Source: CAMLFJ01 sp040902305 (lineage in GTDB: Bacteria; Methylomirabilota; Methylomirabilia; Rokubacteriales; CSP1-6). From it: 62,921 bases of DNA. Where the stretch lies: the NCBI GenBank assembly GCA_040902305.1, contig JBBDXN010000160.1:1-62921 (forward strand). The letters are read 5' to 3'. Position numbers and translations under genes: made by a program. Positions within the stretch are counted from its first letter, which is position 1. The number at the start of each line of letters is the position of its first letter. Of this stretch, positions 25,648-34,143 are shown one piece after another. The notes under the pieces were generated by a model, which saw only the letters and a program-made list of their open reading frames with translations, did no database searches and was not told the DNA's origin.

Positions 25648-26400
25648 ATGCCGCCGCGCTACGAGGTCATCGGCGTCGAGGGGCTGCCCGAGTTCCGGCC
25701 CGGCGACGACCTGGCCGGGGAGATCGCGGACGCGGCGCGCCGACAGGGCACGCCGATCAGCGAGCGGGATCTCCTGGTGGTCAGCCAGAAGATCGTGTCC
25801 AAGGTGGAGGGCCGGCTGGTGCGCCTCTCCGACGTGACGCCCTCGGCGCGCGCCCGGGCGCTCGCGGAGGAGATCGGGCGGGATCCGCGCCTCGTCGAGG
25901 TCATCCTGAGCGAGAGCCGCCGCATCGTCCGTCAGGCCAAGGGCGTCCTGATCGTGGAGACCCACCACGGCTGGGTCTGCGCGAACGCGGGCGTGGACCA
26001 GTCCAACGTGGACGCGGACACCGCCTGCCTGCTGCCGGAGGACTCCGATCGCTCCGCGGGCGCGCTGCGGGAGCGACTGCGCGGCCTGACCGGCCACGAG
26101 CTGGCCGTGGTCATCGCGGACACGTTCGGCCGGCCGTGGCGGGAGGGGCTCGTCAACGTCGCGGTCGGCCTCGCCGGCTTCGAGCCCATCCGCAGCTATC
26201 TGGGCGAGCTGGACCCCGCGGGGTACGTGCTGCAGGCGACGATCCTCGCGCTGGCCGACGAGCTGGCCTCGGCGGCCGAGCCGGTGATGGGCAAGCTCGA
26301 TCGCATCCCGGTGGCGATCATCCGCGGGCTTGCCTGGGAGCGCGGAGAGGGCTCGAGTCGGGCCTTGCTCCGCGATCCGGCCCGCGACCTGTTCCGTTGA
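25648..26400 (+). CDS. cofE: F420-0:L-glutamate ligase CofE
   Basis: Adds L-glutamate residues to F420-0 using GTP; 250 residues, single-domain form. It shows GLPEFRPGDDL, DLLVVSQKIVSKVEGRLV, the metal/substrate segment VCANAGVDQSNVDAD and IADTFGRPWREGLVNVAVG. The actinobacterial FbiB carries an additional nitroreductase-like domain, which is absent here. It starts 2 bp after the cofC stop codon. Confidence 0.96.
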   Translation: MPPRYEVIGVEGLPEFRPGDDLAGEIADAARRQGTPISERDLLVVSQKIVSKVEGRLVRLSDVTPSARARALAEEIGRDPRLVEVILSESRRIVRQAKGVLIVETHHGWVCANAGVDQSNVDADTACLLPEDSDRSAGALRERLRGLTGHELAVVIADTFGRPWREGLVNVAVGLAGFEPIRSYLGELDPAGYVLQATILALADELASAAEPVMGKLDRIPVAIIRGLAWERGEGSSRALLRDPARDLFR

Positions 26401-26433
26401 CACTTCATTCGACCCTTCATTCAAGGAGGCGGT

Positions 26434-27098
26434 ATGCGGATCGGCATCGTGGGAGGCACCGGCAAGGAAGGCGTGGGCCTCGGGCTCCGATGGGCGCAGG
26501 CGGGGCACGAGGTGCTCATCGGCTCGCGTGATCCCGAGCGGGCGCGCGCGAAGGCGACCGAGCTGGCCGCGTCCGCGCCCGGGAGCCGGGTGGAAGGCAA
26601 GTNNNNNNNNNNAAGTCGAATCGCGACGCGGCGGCCGCCGCCGACGTGGTGGTGCTGACGGTACCGGCGACCGGGCTGGCCGCGACACTACCCGAGCTGC
26701 GCGAGGTCTGTCGCGGCAAGATCGTGGTGAGCACGGTGGTGCCACTCACCTTCGGTGGCGGGCGGCTCTTCACCCCGCCCCCGGCGGGCTCCGCCGCCGA
26801 GGAGGCGCAGGAGATCCTGGGGCCGGACGCGCGCGTGGTCGCCTCGTTCCACCACATCGCCGCCCATGAGCTGGCCGCGGGCGACCACGCCATCGAGTGC
26901 GATCTGCTGCTGTGCGGGGGGGACGCGGAGGCCAAGAAGCTCGTGGCCGACCTCGGCGCGTCGATGGGCCTCCGCTCGGTGGACGTGGGCGCGCTCACCA
27001 ACGCGGGACCGCTCGAGGGCATCACCGCGGTGCTCGCGACCGTCAACCGGCGCTACAAGCTCAGGAACTCCGGCATCAAGATCACCGGGCTGCCCTGA
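26434..27098 (+). CDS. npdG: F420H2:NADP+ oxidoreductase NpdG (broken by a gap)
   Basis: Rossmann-fold hydride-transfer enzyme linking NADPH and F420. The N-terminal half (MRIGIVGGTGKEGVGLGLRW, then GHEVLIGSRDPERARA) and C-terminal half (ADVVVLTVPATGLAATLPEL, VVASFHHIAAHEL) lie in different frames on either side of a 10-N gap. Both edges of the gap carry the same four bases, aagt. Joining them on these bases removes 14 positions, restores one frame (VEGKSNRDAAAAADVVVL) and gives a normal 216-residue protein. An AAGGAGG site precedes the ATG. The gene closes the F420 run. Confidence 0.93.
26603..26612. other. Assembly gap (10 N) with duplicated 4-base edges
   Basis: aagt flanks both sides of the N run. 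Collapsing the duplicate restores the npdG frame, so no sequence seems to be missing. Confidence 0.9.
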
Positions 27099-27110
27099 AA
27101 GGACCCGCCG

Positions 27111-27800
27111 CTACCCGCCCAGCAGAAGCTCCACCACCTTCTCCACATCGCTCATGTCATCGAGCAGGACGTCGGGGCGCTCGGCGAGGAGCTCGTCGCG
27201 CGTGTGCTGCCCGGTGCTGACCGCGACCGCCACCGCCCCGAAGGCGCGCGCGCAATCGATGTCGAGCGGGGTGTCGCCGATCACCACCACGTCGGCGGAC
27301 GCGAAGGCCTGGCCCACGAGGGCGTGGGCGCGGCGGCTCGCCAGCGATGGCAGCCGGCGCCGATCCATGTGATCGGAGCCGTAGGCCCCGACGCGGAAGT
27401 GGGGCCAGAGCCCGGTGGGCAAGAGCTTGATCCGGGCGCCCTCCTCGATATTGCCGGTCACGAGCCCCAGCAGGGCCTCCGGGGTCTGGGCCAGGCGCTC
27501 CACCACCGCGCCCACGCCGGGGAGCGTGACCACGTGGCGTCCGTCGCCGATCTCGCTCGCGAGGCCGGCCGCATAGGCCTCGAAGAAGTCGTCGAGACGC
27601 TCCCTGACCTTCGCCGCCTCCCAGCCGAGCGCTCCCATCACATCGTGGACGATGCGCGTGTCGGTCCGGCCCCGCAGGTCGTACTGGTCGATGCCGCCCG
27701 CCACCCCGAACACACGCTCGAGCGCGGTCCGCATGGCCCGGCGCCCCGCCCCGCGCGAGGTGATCAGGGTGCCGTCGATGTCGAACAGGATGAGCTTCAC
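27111..27800 (-). CDS. HAD-family phosphatase (phosphoglycolate-phosphatase-like)
   Basis: Haloacid-dehalogenase phosphatase of 229 residues from a GTG at 27800. Motif I is LILFDIDGTLI, motif II VTGNIEEGA, motif III with Lys in the RIKLLPTGLW region, and motif IV VVIGDTPLDIDCARAFG. An alpha-helical cap (about 15-90) fits the phosphoglycolate phosphatase/PhnX group. The exact substrate is unknown. It follows the IscS-like gene by 12 bp and is probably co-transcribed. Confidence 0.85.
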   Translation of the reverse strand: MKLILFDIDGTLITSRGAGRRAMRTALERVFGVAGGIDQYDLRGRTDTRIVHDVMGALGWEAAKVRERLDDFFEAYAAGLASEIGDGRHVVTLPGVGAVVERLAQTPEALLGLVTGNIEEGARIKLLPTGLWPHFRVGAYGSDHMDRRRLPSLASRRAHALVGQAFASADVVVIGDTPLDIDCARAFGAVAVAVSTGQHTRDELLAERPDVLLDDMSDVEKVVELLLGG

Positions 27801-27812
27801 GGAACGGGCGAT

Positions 27813-29000
27813 CTACGTGCGCAGCGGGGCGGCGAGCGCGCGCAGTCGGCCCACGATGGGTGGCAGCCGGTCCAGCACCGCCTCCACGTCGGCGGCGGTG
27901 CTCCACCGTCCGAGCGTGAAGCAGAGGGAGCCCTCCGCTTCCTCCGGGGTGCAGCCGATGGCGCGCAGCACATGCGACGTGGTCTGGGTGAGCGAGGCAC
28001 AGGCCGACCCGGACGAGGCGGCCACGCCCGCCAGGTCGAGATCGAGGAGCACGCCGTCGGCCTTCACCCCGCGCAGCACGAAGCTCACGTGATGCGGCAG
28101 CCGCGAGCGTGGCGAGCCGGTCAGCCGGCAGCCGGGGAGCCGTTCGAGCAGGCCGTTCATGAGCCGGTCGCGCAGGGCGGTCAGCCGGGCCGCCTCCTGA
28201 TGGGCGCCCTCCACGCGCATCAGCTCGGCGGCCACCCCGAGGCCGACCGCGCCGGGCAGGTTCTCGGTACCCGAGCGGTAGCCGCCTTCCTGGCCACCGC
28301 CCAGCATCTGCGGGTGGATGCGGACGCCGGGACGGACCCAGAGCGCGCCGCTACCCGGCGGGGCGTAGAGATCGTTCCCCGACACCGTCAGCAGATCGAT
28401 GCTCATCGCCTCCACGTTGAGCGGTACCCGGCCCAGGGCGCCCACGCCGTCCACGTGCAGCGGCACACCGGCCGCGCGCGTGACGCGCCCGATCTCCTGG
28501 ATCGGCTGCACGGTGCCGATCTCGGGATTGGCGGCGGCGACCGAGACGAGGATGGTGTCCTGGGTCAGAGCCGCCCGCAGCGCGCCCGGGTCCACGCGCC
28601 CGTCGTGGTCCACGGGCAGGGAGCACACGGTGGCCCCCGCCTTCTCCAGGTCCCGGCAGGCGTTGATGACCGAGATGTGCTCGATAGCGGAGAGCAGGAT
28701 CCGGGCGGGTCCTCCCGCGCGCGCCCGCGCGGCGACCCCCTTGATGGCCAGGTTATTGGCCTCGGTGGCGCCCGAGGTGAAGATGATGCCCCCCGAGGCG
28801 CCTCCGCAGAGGCGCGCGACCTTCACCCGCGCCGCGTCGAGCGACTCGCGCGCCTCCGCGCCCAGCGAGTGCCGGGCCGACGGATTGCCGATGCCCGCCT
28901 CCAGGAAGGGACGCATGACCGCGAGCACGCGCGGATCCACCGGCGCGAAGCCCCCGTAGTCGAGATAGGCGCGGTCGGGCTCGACGCCGGCTGACGCCAC
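27813..29000 (-). CDS. IscS/NifS-like protein lacking the PLP-binding lysine
   Basis: Fold-type I cysteine-desulfurase homologue of 395 residues, but altered at the active site. The usual HK pair that carries the Schiff-base lysine reads ND here (SGNDLYAPPGSGALW, Asp210), and the Gln stacking residue of the DxxQ motif is Gly187 (HVDGVGALG). The ring-stacking His108, Asp184 and the catalytic-loop Cys334 (SSGSACASLTQ) remain. The N-terminal YLDYGGFAP replaces the common YLDYNATTP. The characterised precedent is Archaeoglobus fulgidus IscS, which has Asp at the lysine position. A classical desulfurase activity is therefore doubtful. It starts 6 bp after a tusA-like gene. Confidence 0.85.
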   Translation of the reverse strand: MASAGVEPDRAYLDYGGFAPVDPRVLAVMRPFLEAGIGNPSARHSLGAEARESLDAARVKVARLCGGASGGIIFTSGATEANNLAIKGVAARARAGGPARILLSAIEHISVINACRDLEKAGATVCSLPVDHDGRVDPGALRAALTQDTILVSVAAANPEIGTVQPIQEIGRVTRAAGVPLHVDGVGALGRVPLNVEAMSIDLLTVSGNDLYAPPGSGALWVRPGVRIHPQMLGGGQEGGYRSGTENLPGAVGLGVAAELMRVEGAHQEAARLTALRDRLMNGLLERLPGCRLTGSPRSRLPHHVSFVLRGVKADGVLLDLDLAGVAASSGSACASLTQTTSHVLRAIGCTPEEAEGSLCFTLGRWSTAADVEAVLDRLPPIVGRLRALAAPLRT

Positions 29001-29006
29001 CGGCCC

Positions 29007-29258
29007 CTACCGAGTCTTCCGGATCACGAAGCGGTAGACCGCCCCGCTCCGCGTGATGTCGAGCAGCTCGTGCCCGGTGTTCCGCGCCCAGCTCCGCATG
29101 TCGGGGTCCGAGGCGGGATCGTCGGAGAGCATCTCGAGCACCTGACCGGCCGCCATCTGGGTCATGGCCTCCCGGGTCTTGACGATGGGCATGGGGCAGA
29201 AGAGCCCGGTGCAGTCAATCTGCCTGTCAGGATTGACGACTTTCGCCTCCTGGGCCAT
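29007..29258 (-). CDS. tusA: TusA-family sulfur carrier
   Basis: Small sulfur-transfer protein of 83 residues with the family motif LFCPMPIVKTREAM, in which Cys21 would carry the persulfide. The rest (GQVLEMLSDDPASDPDMRSW, then GHELLDITRSG) matches the two-layer TusA fold. It is the first gene of a three-gene run with the lysine-less IscS-like gene and the HAD phosphatase. That pairing suggests a sulfur relay, but the missing lysine in the partner leaves the sulfur source open. Confidence 0.9.
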   Translation of the reverse strand: MAQEAKVVNPDRQIDCTGLFCPMPIVKTREAMTQMAAGQVLEMLSDDPASDPDMRSWARNTGHELLDITRSGAVYRFVIRKTR

Positions 29259-29364
29259 GGAACGTTACCCTACCCCAGCCCTCCGCGCCCCGTCAAGGAA
29301 GGGGCCTCCCCGAAATTCTCGCCCCACCAATGGGCCGGCCCCGATTATCCTGAAAGGTGACCCC

Positions 29365-30390
29365 ATGGCCAACCGCGCCAGAACTGCCCAGACTCCAGCC
29401 GCCCGCCGCATCAAGCGCAAGATCCTGGTCGCGATCGCCCTCACCGCGTTCCTGCCGATGCTGGTGGTCGCGTACCTGGTCTACGCGTACGCGCTTCCCC
29501 TCCTGGACCCACAGGCGCAGGAGCGCAACCTGCCGTGGATGCTGGTCATGCTGGGCGGCACCGGGCTCCTCATGGCGGCGGGGAGCTTCATGCTCTGGGA
29601 CCTGGCCACCTCGGTGGTCCGTCACGCGGACACGGTCGGCACCCCGCGGCCGGCCCCGGGTACCCCGCTGCCCGCGCCGACCCCCGAGTCGGCGGTGCAG
29701 CAGTACGTCCAGCAGAGCGACGAGGTCGACACGCTGATGCATTCCTTCTCCCGGATGCTGGTCACGGTCGAGCAGCAGGCCTCCGACGTCAACGAGTACG
29801 CGCGACGGCTCGACACCGCCTACAAGGAGCTCGAGTCCACCAGCGCCCAGCTCAAGGAGTTCTCGTTCAAGGACGAGGTCACCGGGCTCTACAACCGCCG
29901 CTTCTTCTCGATCCGGCTCGAGGAAGAAGTCTCGCGCTACCGCCGCTTCAACCACCCGGTCTCGGTGGTCCTGCTCGACCTCGACGGCTTCAAGGCGGTC
30001 AACGACGATCTTGGCCACGGGGCCGGCGACGAGACGCTCCGGGCGATGGCCGATATCCTGCTCAAGCAGTCGCGCGGCATCAACGTCATCTGCCGCTACG
30101 GCGGCGACGAATTCGCGGTGCTCCTGGTCGAGACCTCCAAGGGCGGGGCCCGCCTCTACGCCGACCGCATCCGCTACGTGCTCTCCACCTGGACGTTCAC
30201 CCACGGCCGCCGGGTCACCGCGAGCTTCGGCATCGCCTCGCTGCCCGAGGACGTGGCCCCCTCCGCCGACGAGCTGATCCGGGCCGCCGACGAGGCGCTC
30301 TACGCGGCCAAGCGCGCGGGCAAGAACCGGGTGTCGGTGCACGAGGATGTCGCGGCCGGCCCGGGCGGCCGGGAGCCGGATCGCGCGTGA
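29365..30390 (+). CDS. Membrane diguanylate cyclase (GGDEF)
   Basis: Makes c-di-GMP. It has 341 residues from ATG 29365 (AAAGG ribosome site); the frame is open from 29164 but upstream residues look non-coding. Two membrane helices (about 18-44 and 57-82) are followed by a helical linker and the GGDEF domain (about 165-325), with the active-site loop YGGDEF at 245-250 and nucleotide segment DLDGFKAVNDDLGHGAGD. There is no RxxD inhibitory site five residues before GGDEF. Its stop overlaps the start of the next gene, which encodes a probable c-di-GMP hydrolase. Confidence 0.92.
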   Translation: MANRARTAQTPAARRIKRKILVAIALTAFLPMLVVAYLVYAYALPLLDPQAQERNLPWMLVMLGGTGLLMAAGSFMLWDLATSVVRHADTVGTPRPAPGTPLPAPTPESAVQQYVQQSDEVDTLMHSFSRMLVTVEQQASDVNEYARRLDTAYKELESTSAQLKEFSFKDEVTGLYNRRFFSIRLEEEVSRYRRFNHPVSVVLLDLDGFKAVNDDLGHGAGDETLRAMADILLKQSRGINVICRYGGDEFAVLLVETSKGGARLYADRIRYVLSTWTFTHGRRVTASFGIASLPEDVAPSADELIRAADEALYAAKRAGKNRVSVHEDVAAGPGGREPDRA

Positions 30391-31494
30391 CCGCGCTCGC
30401 TTCCGCCCGTCGCGTGCTGATCGTGGACGACGAGCGCGACATCCGCACTACCCTGCGCGCGGTGTTCGGCTCCGCGGGCTACGAGTGCCGGCTCGCGGGC
30501 AACGGACGGGAGGCGGCCCAGCTCTTCGAGACCGAGCGCTCGCCCCTCACGATCACCGACTTGAAGATGCCGGTCATGGACGGCCTCCAGCTCCTGCAGC
30601 ACGTCCGGGCCCGCGACGCCGACGCGGCCGTCATCATGCTCACCGGCGCCGCCGACGTCCGCACCGCGGTCGAGAGCCTCAAGCAGGGCGCCAGCGACTT
30701 CATTCTCAAGCCGGTCAATCTCGACCAGGTCCTGCTCTCCGCCGAGCGCGCCCTCGAGCGCCGCCAGCGCCTGCTCGAGCGCCGCGAGCATCAGGCGCTG
30801 CTGGAGTACCGGGGGGGCGCGGGCCCCCNNNNNNNNNNCCCCCCCCCCCCCCCCCCCCCCCCGCGACCTGGGCGCCGCCCTCGGCGAGCTGCAGCAGACC
30901 TACCAGGCCACGCTCGAGGCCCTGGGCTCGGCTCTCGCCACCCGCGAGGTCGGCACCGAGCAGCACTCTCGCCGCGTGCACGCCTACTCCATCGCGCTGG
31001 CCGTGGCCCACCGACTCCCCGAGAAGGAGCTCGACGCCCTCGGGCGGGGCGTGCTGCTGCACGATATCGGCAAGATCGGCATCTCCGACGCCATCCTCCT
31101 CAAGCCCGGCCCCCTCACGCCGGATGAGTGGGCGATCATGCGGAGCCACCCGGAGATCGGCCGGCAGATCCTCGAGGGCATCCCGTTCCTGCGCGACGCG
31201 ATCCCGGTGGTCCACCACCACCACGAGCGCTGGGACGGCACCGGGTACCCGCTCGGGCTCGCGGGCCCGGCGATTCCCCTCGCCGCGCGCATCTTCGCCA
31301 TCGCCGATGCCTTCGACGCCATGACCTTCGACCGGCCCTACTCGACGGCCATCTCGCTGGAAGCCGCGCGGGACCGGATCCGGGATGCCGCGGGCAGTCA
31401 CTTCGACCCGGACGTGGTGGCGACCTTCCTCCGCATGCCGCTCGAGGTCTTCGCCCAGGCGCGGGTCCGCTCCGTCCACCCACCCACCTCCTGA
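30387..31494 (+). CDS. REC-HD-GYP response regulator (RpfG-type), broken by a gap
   Basis: Receiver plus c-di-GMP phosphodiesterase. It starts at GTG 30387, overlapping the diguanylate cyclase gene. The receiver shows RVLIVDDERDIRTTLRAVF, the phospho-Asp in LTITDLKMPVMDGL and the Lys in SDFILKPVNL. A coiled linker leads into a 10-N gap (30829-30838) and a 24-base C run. Beyond it, in another frame, the HD-GYP domain continues: REVGTEQHSRRVHAYSIALA, LLHDIGKIGIS and HHHERWDGTGYPLG. The frame change coincides with the gap, so I treat it as an assembly fault within one gene. A few linker residues are unknown. Confidence 0.88.
30829..30838. other. Assembly gap (10 N) beside a C homopolymer
   Basis: Ten N bases followed by 24 consecutive C (30839-30862) inside the REC-HD-GYP gene. 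The run is far longer than anything else in the window and is probably a sequencing or assembly artefact. Confidence 0.95.
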
Positions 31495-31550
31495 GCCGGC
31501 GCTCGCCGGCCGCGAACTGATTGTCGAATTCCTCCGGCCCCGTTCGTGTG

Positions 31551-32498
31551 TCAGCGCACGGAGGCTTGCTCGATATGTCCCAGGAGCTGTTGCGCGCGGG
31601 AGGCGGCCACCGCCAGGTCCTCCGCGGACACCCCTTCCTCGCGCGTCCGGCGGATGTGGCCGAGGAGCCGCTGCGCCTGCTCGAGCGCGGCGGCCCGATC
31701 GCCGTCGCCCAGGAGCTGCGGGATCAGCTCGAGGCTCTGGCCGGCCATGTCCTCCAGGGTCCGCACCAGCAGATCACGGGCGAGCCGGCGCCGGCGCTCG
31801 TCGATGTCACGCACGCCGCGGGCCTGAAACAGCACCTCGACCGCCGCCTCGAAGTTTCCGGCCCGCCACCGGCGCAGGCCGAGCCGCGTGTGGCCACGCC
31901 AGAGCCGGCAGCTCACGCGGCGTCGCTGCTCCCGCGGCAGCCCCTGCGCCACCGGCGCCTCCAGGAGCACGCGGGTGGCCTCGAGGGAGCCGCCCAGCGG
32001 CGCCTCGTCGCCGCCGCCCCGGCGGAGCGCGCGCCGAAGTCGCCAGAGATCACGGGCCACCGCAGTGGAGCACACCTCGATGAGGAACCCGGCGGTCTCG
32101 AGGCCGACTTCCCCGCGCGCGAGCGCCGTCTCGAGGAGCTGCCGCGCCTCATCGATCTCACGCCCACGGATCAGCGCGGCCACGCGGTCGCGCCACTCCT
32201 CCGCCGCCGTCCCGGACCGCGCATCCCGCGGGAAGGCCCCGATCTCGGCCGGAGCGGGCGGGGCGCGCCGAGCCGCATCGGCCTCCGGCATGGCCGGCGG
32301 CGGGAAGCCGGTCGGAGGCGGTGGCGGCGCGGTCCGGCGCGCGAGCTCGGCGCGCGGGGTCTGCGGCGGGCCGTGGCGCCGTCCGCGCCCGCGAACCCGC
32401 GCCCGGGGATCCCCTTCGAGCGCCTCCACAAGCCCGAGGAAGAGCAGCACGACGGCCACCGCCCCCACGACCGCGAGGAGGGCCTCTTCGACAGTCAT
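31551..32498 (-). CDS. Membrane-anchored protein with helical repeats, unknown function
   Basis: I do not recognise this gene. From ATG 32498 it encodes 315 residues: an N-terminal membrane helix (ALLAVVGAVAVVLLFLGLVE), a Pro/Arg-rich linker (about 30-100), then an all-helical region rich in Ala, Arg and Leu. Its spacing resembles TPR units (RGREIDEARQLLETALARGE, RRWRAGNFEAAVEVLFQARG). It probably exposes a protein-protein interaction domain to the cytoplasm. It is convergent with the REC-HD-GYP gene and divergent from the thiolase gene. The longer frame to 32582 lacks a ribosome site. Confidence 0.6.
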   Translation of the reverse strand: MTVEEALLAVVGAVAVVLLFLGLVEALEGDPRARVRGRGRRHGPPQTPRAELARRTAPPPPPTGFPPPAMPEADAARRAPPAPAEIGAFPRDARSGTAAEEWRDRVAALIRGREIDEARQLLETALARGEVGLETAGFLIEVCSTAVARDLWRLRRALRRGGGDEAPLGGSLEATRVLLEAPVAQGLPREQRRRVSCRLWRGHTRLGLRRWRAGNFEAAVEVLFQARGVRDIDERRRRLARDLLVRTLEDMAGQSLELIPQLLGDGDRAAALEQAQRLLGHIRRTREEGVSAEDLAVAASRAQQLLGHIEQASVR

Positions 32499-32609
32499 GC
32501 GGCTCACCCTACCACGCTCCCCCGGGCTTTCACGACCATTTGGCGAGTCCGCGCGGTATGATGCCTGATACCGGCCGGTCAATATTCTCGCAGCGATCGA
32601 GGAGATTCA

Positions 32610-33764
32610 ATGCGTCGCGTCGCCGTGATCGGAGTGGGCGTCACCAAGTTTGGCAAGCACGATCGGACCAGCGCCGAGCTGTTCGCGGCCGCCGCCGCCG
32701 ACGCCATCACCGACGCCGGGATCGCCCCGAGGGCCGTCCAGGCGCTCTACTTCGGCAACGTCACCGGGGGCGAGACCGAGCGGCAACTCCACATGGGCCC
32801 GCTGGCCGCCACCCTGCTCGGCCTGCCCACCGTCCCCACCACGCGCTTCGAGAACGCCTGCGCCACCAGCCACGCCGCCTTCCGCCACGCGGTGATGGAG
32901 ATCGCGAGCGGCGTGTCGGACGTGGTGCTGGTCGGCGGCGCCGAGCGCGTGCTGAACGTGCCCACCGAGTCCGCCACCGAGTTCTTCGCCTATTGCTCCG
33001 ACGCCTCGCTCGAGCAGCCCGCCGGCCTCACCTTCCCCGGCGTCTTCGCGCTGATCGCGCGGGCGCACATGGACAAGTACGGCACCACCGAGGAGCAGAT
33101 GGCCCACGTCGCGGTCAAGAACCACCGCCACGGCGCGCTGAACCCGAAGGCGCAGTTCCAGAAAGAGATCTCGCTGGACACCGTGCTCAAGAGCGCGTAC
33201 GTGGCCGATCCGCTGAAGCTCTTCGACTGCTGCCCCTTCACCGACGGGGGCGCCGCGCTGGTGCTGGCCTCCGAGGACGTGGCCCGCCGTCACCGGCGCC
33301 CGATCTGGGTGCTGGGCACGCAGGCGGCCACCGACACCATGTTCGTGCACGAGAAGCGCGATCTCTCGCGCGTGACCGCCACCGAGCGCGCCGCCCAGGG
33401 CGCCTACCGCCAGGCCGGCAAGACGCCCACCGACGTGGACGTGGCCGAGCTGCACGACTGCTTCACGATCGCGGAGATCGTGGCCACCGAGGGGCTCGGC
33501 TTCTTCGAGCCCGGCACCGGCGGCCTCGCCGCCGAGAAGGGCTGGACGAGCCTGGGCGGCAAGCTCCCCGTGAACCCGTCGGGCGGGCTCAAGGCCAAGG
33601 GCCATCCGATCGGCGCCACCGGAGCGGCCCAGATCGCGGAGATCGTCACCCAGCTCCGCGCGGAGGCGGGCCCGCGCCAGGTGGACGGCGCCCGCACCGG
33701 CCTGACCCACACGCTCGGCGGCAATACCGCGACGGTCCTCGTGAGCCTCTTCGGCCGTGACTGA
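32610..33764 (+). CDS. Thiolase-family acyl-CoA enzyme
   Basis: SCP2/thiolase-type protein of 384 residues with an AGGAGATT ribosome site. The nucleophile region is RFENACATSHAAFRHAV, the second catalytic segment AELHDCFTIAEIVATEGLG and the C-terminal signature GGLKAKGHPIGATGAAQ. These archaeal- and actinobacterial-style thiolases normally work with a DUF35 zinc-ribbon/OB-fold partner, which is the very next gene (8-bp overlap). The role is acyl-CoA condensation or cleavage, as in fatty acid, steroid or isoprenoid metabolism; the direction is not readable from sequence. Confidence 0.9.
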   Translation: MRRVAVIGVGVTKFGKHDRTSAELFAAAAADAITDAGIAPRAVQALYFGNVTGGETERQLHMGPLAATLLGLPTVPTTRFENACATSHAAFRHAVMEIASGVSDVVLVGGAERVLNVPTESATEFFAYCSDASLEQPAGLTFPGVFALIARAHMDKYGTTEEQMAHVAVKNHRHGALNPKAQFQKEISLDTVLKSAYVADPLKLFDCCPFTDGGAALVLASEDVARRHRRPIWVLGTQAATDTMFVHEKRDLSRVTATERAAQGAYRQAGKTPTDVDVAELHDCFTIAEIVATEGLGFFEPGTGGLAAEKGWTSLGGKLPVNPSGGLKAKGHPIGATGAAQIAEIVTQLRAEAGPRQVDGARTGLTHTLGGNTATVLVSLFGRD

Positions 33765-34137
33765 GCGGGTGATCAACCTGAAGAGCTTCTTCGAGGACGT
33801 GCGCGCGGGCCGGCTCACCGGCATCCGCTGCGGCCGCTGCGGCGAGCTGGCGATTCCGCCGAAGGAGTTCTGCGCGAGCTGCCAGCAGCGCGACTGGCAG
33901 CCGGTGCCGCTGGCCGGCACCGGAGCCGTCGTGTCCTACACGGTGATCCGCGTCGCGCCACGGGGCCGCGCCGGCGAGGTACCCTACGCGGTCGCGGTGG
34001 TGAAGCTGGACGAGGGCGTGTCCCTGCTCGGCCGGGTGGTGGACATCCCCTTCGAGTCGCTGAAGGCGGGCCTGCCCGTCCGCTTCCGTCCCGTCCAGCT
34101 CGGGGCCGAGACCGTCGTCGGCTTCGGCCCGGCCTGA
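33757..34137 (+). CDS. DUF35 zinc-ribbon/OB-fold protein, thiolase partner
   Basis: Protein of 126 residues with an N-terminal rubredoxin-like zinc ribbon (CGRCGELAIPPKEFCASC, two CxxC pairs) and an OB-fold (GAVVSYTVIRVAPRGRAG, then PYAVAVVKLDEGVSLLGRVV). Such proteins bridge acyl-CoA substrates between thiolase and downstream enzymes. It overlaps the thiolase gene by 8 bp and is translationally coupled. Confidence 0.9.
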   Translation: MTERVINLKSFFEDVRAGRLTGIRCGRCGELAIPPKEFCASCQQRDWQPVPLAGTGAVVSYTVIRVAPRGRAGEVPYAVAVVKLDEGVSLLGRVVDIPFESLKAGLPVRFRPVQLGAETVVGFGPA

Positions 34138-34143
34138 GCGGGC

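Noticed and set aside
26434..27098. npdG as a frameshifted pseudogene
   Set aside because: The frame change sits exactly on an N gap with duplicated edges, and collapsing them restores the gene.
32555..32560. TATGAT as a promoter for the thiolase gene
   Set aside because: Good -10 box, but no -35 hexamer at 15-19 bases, so support is too weak to annotate.
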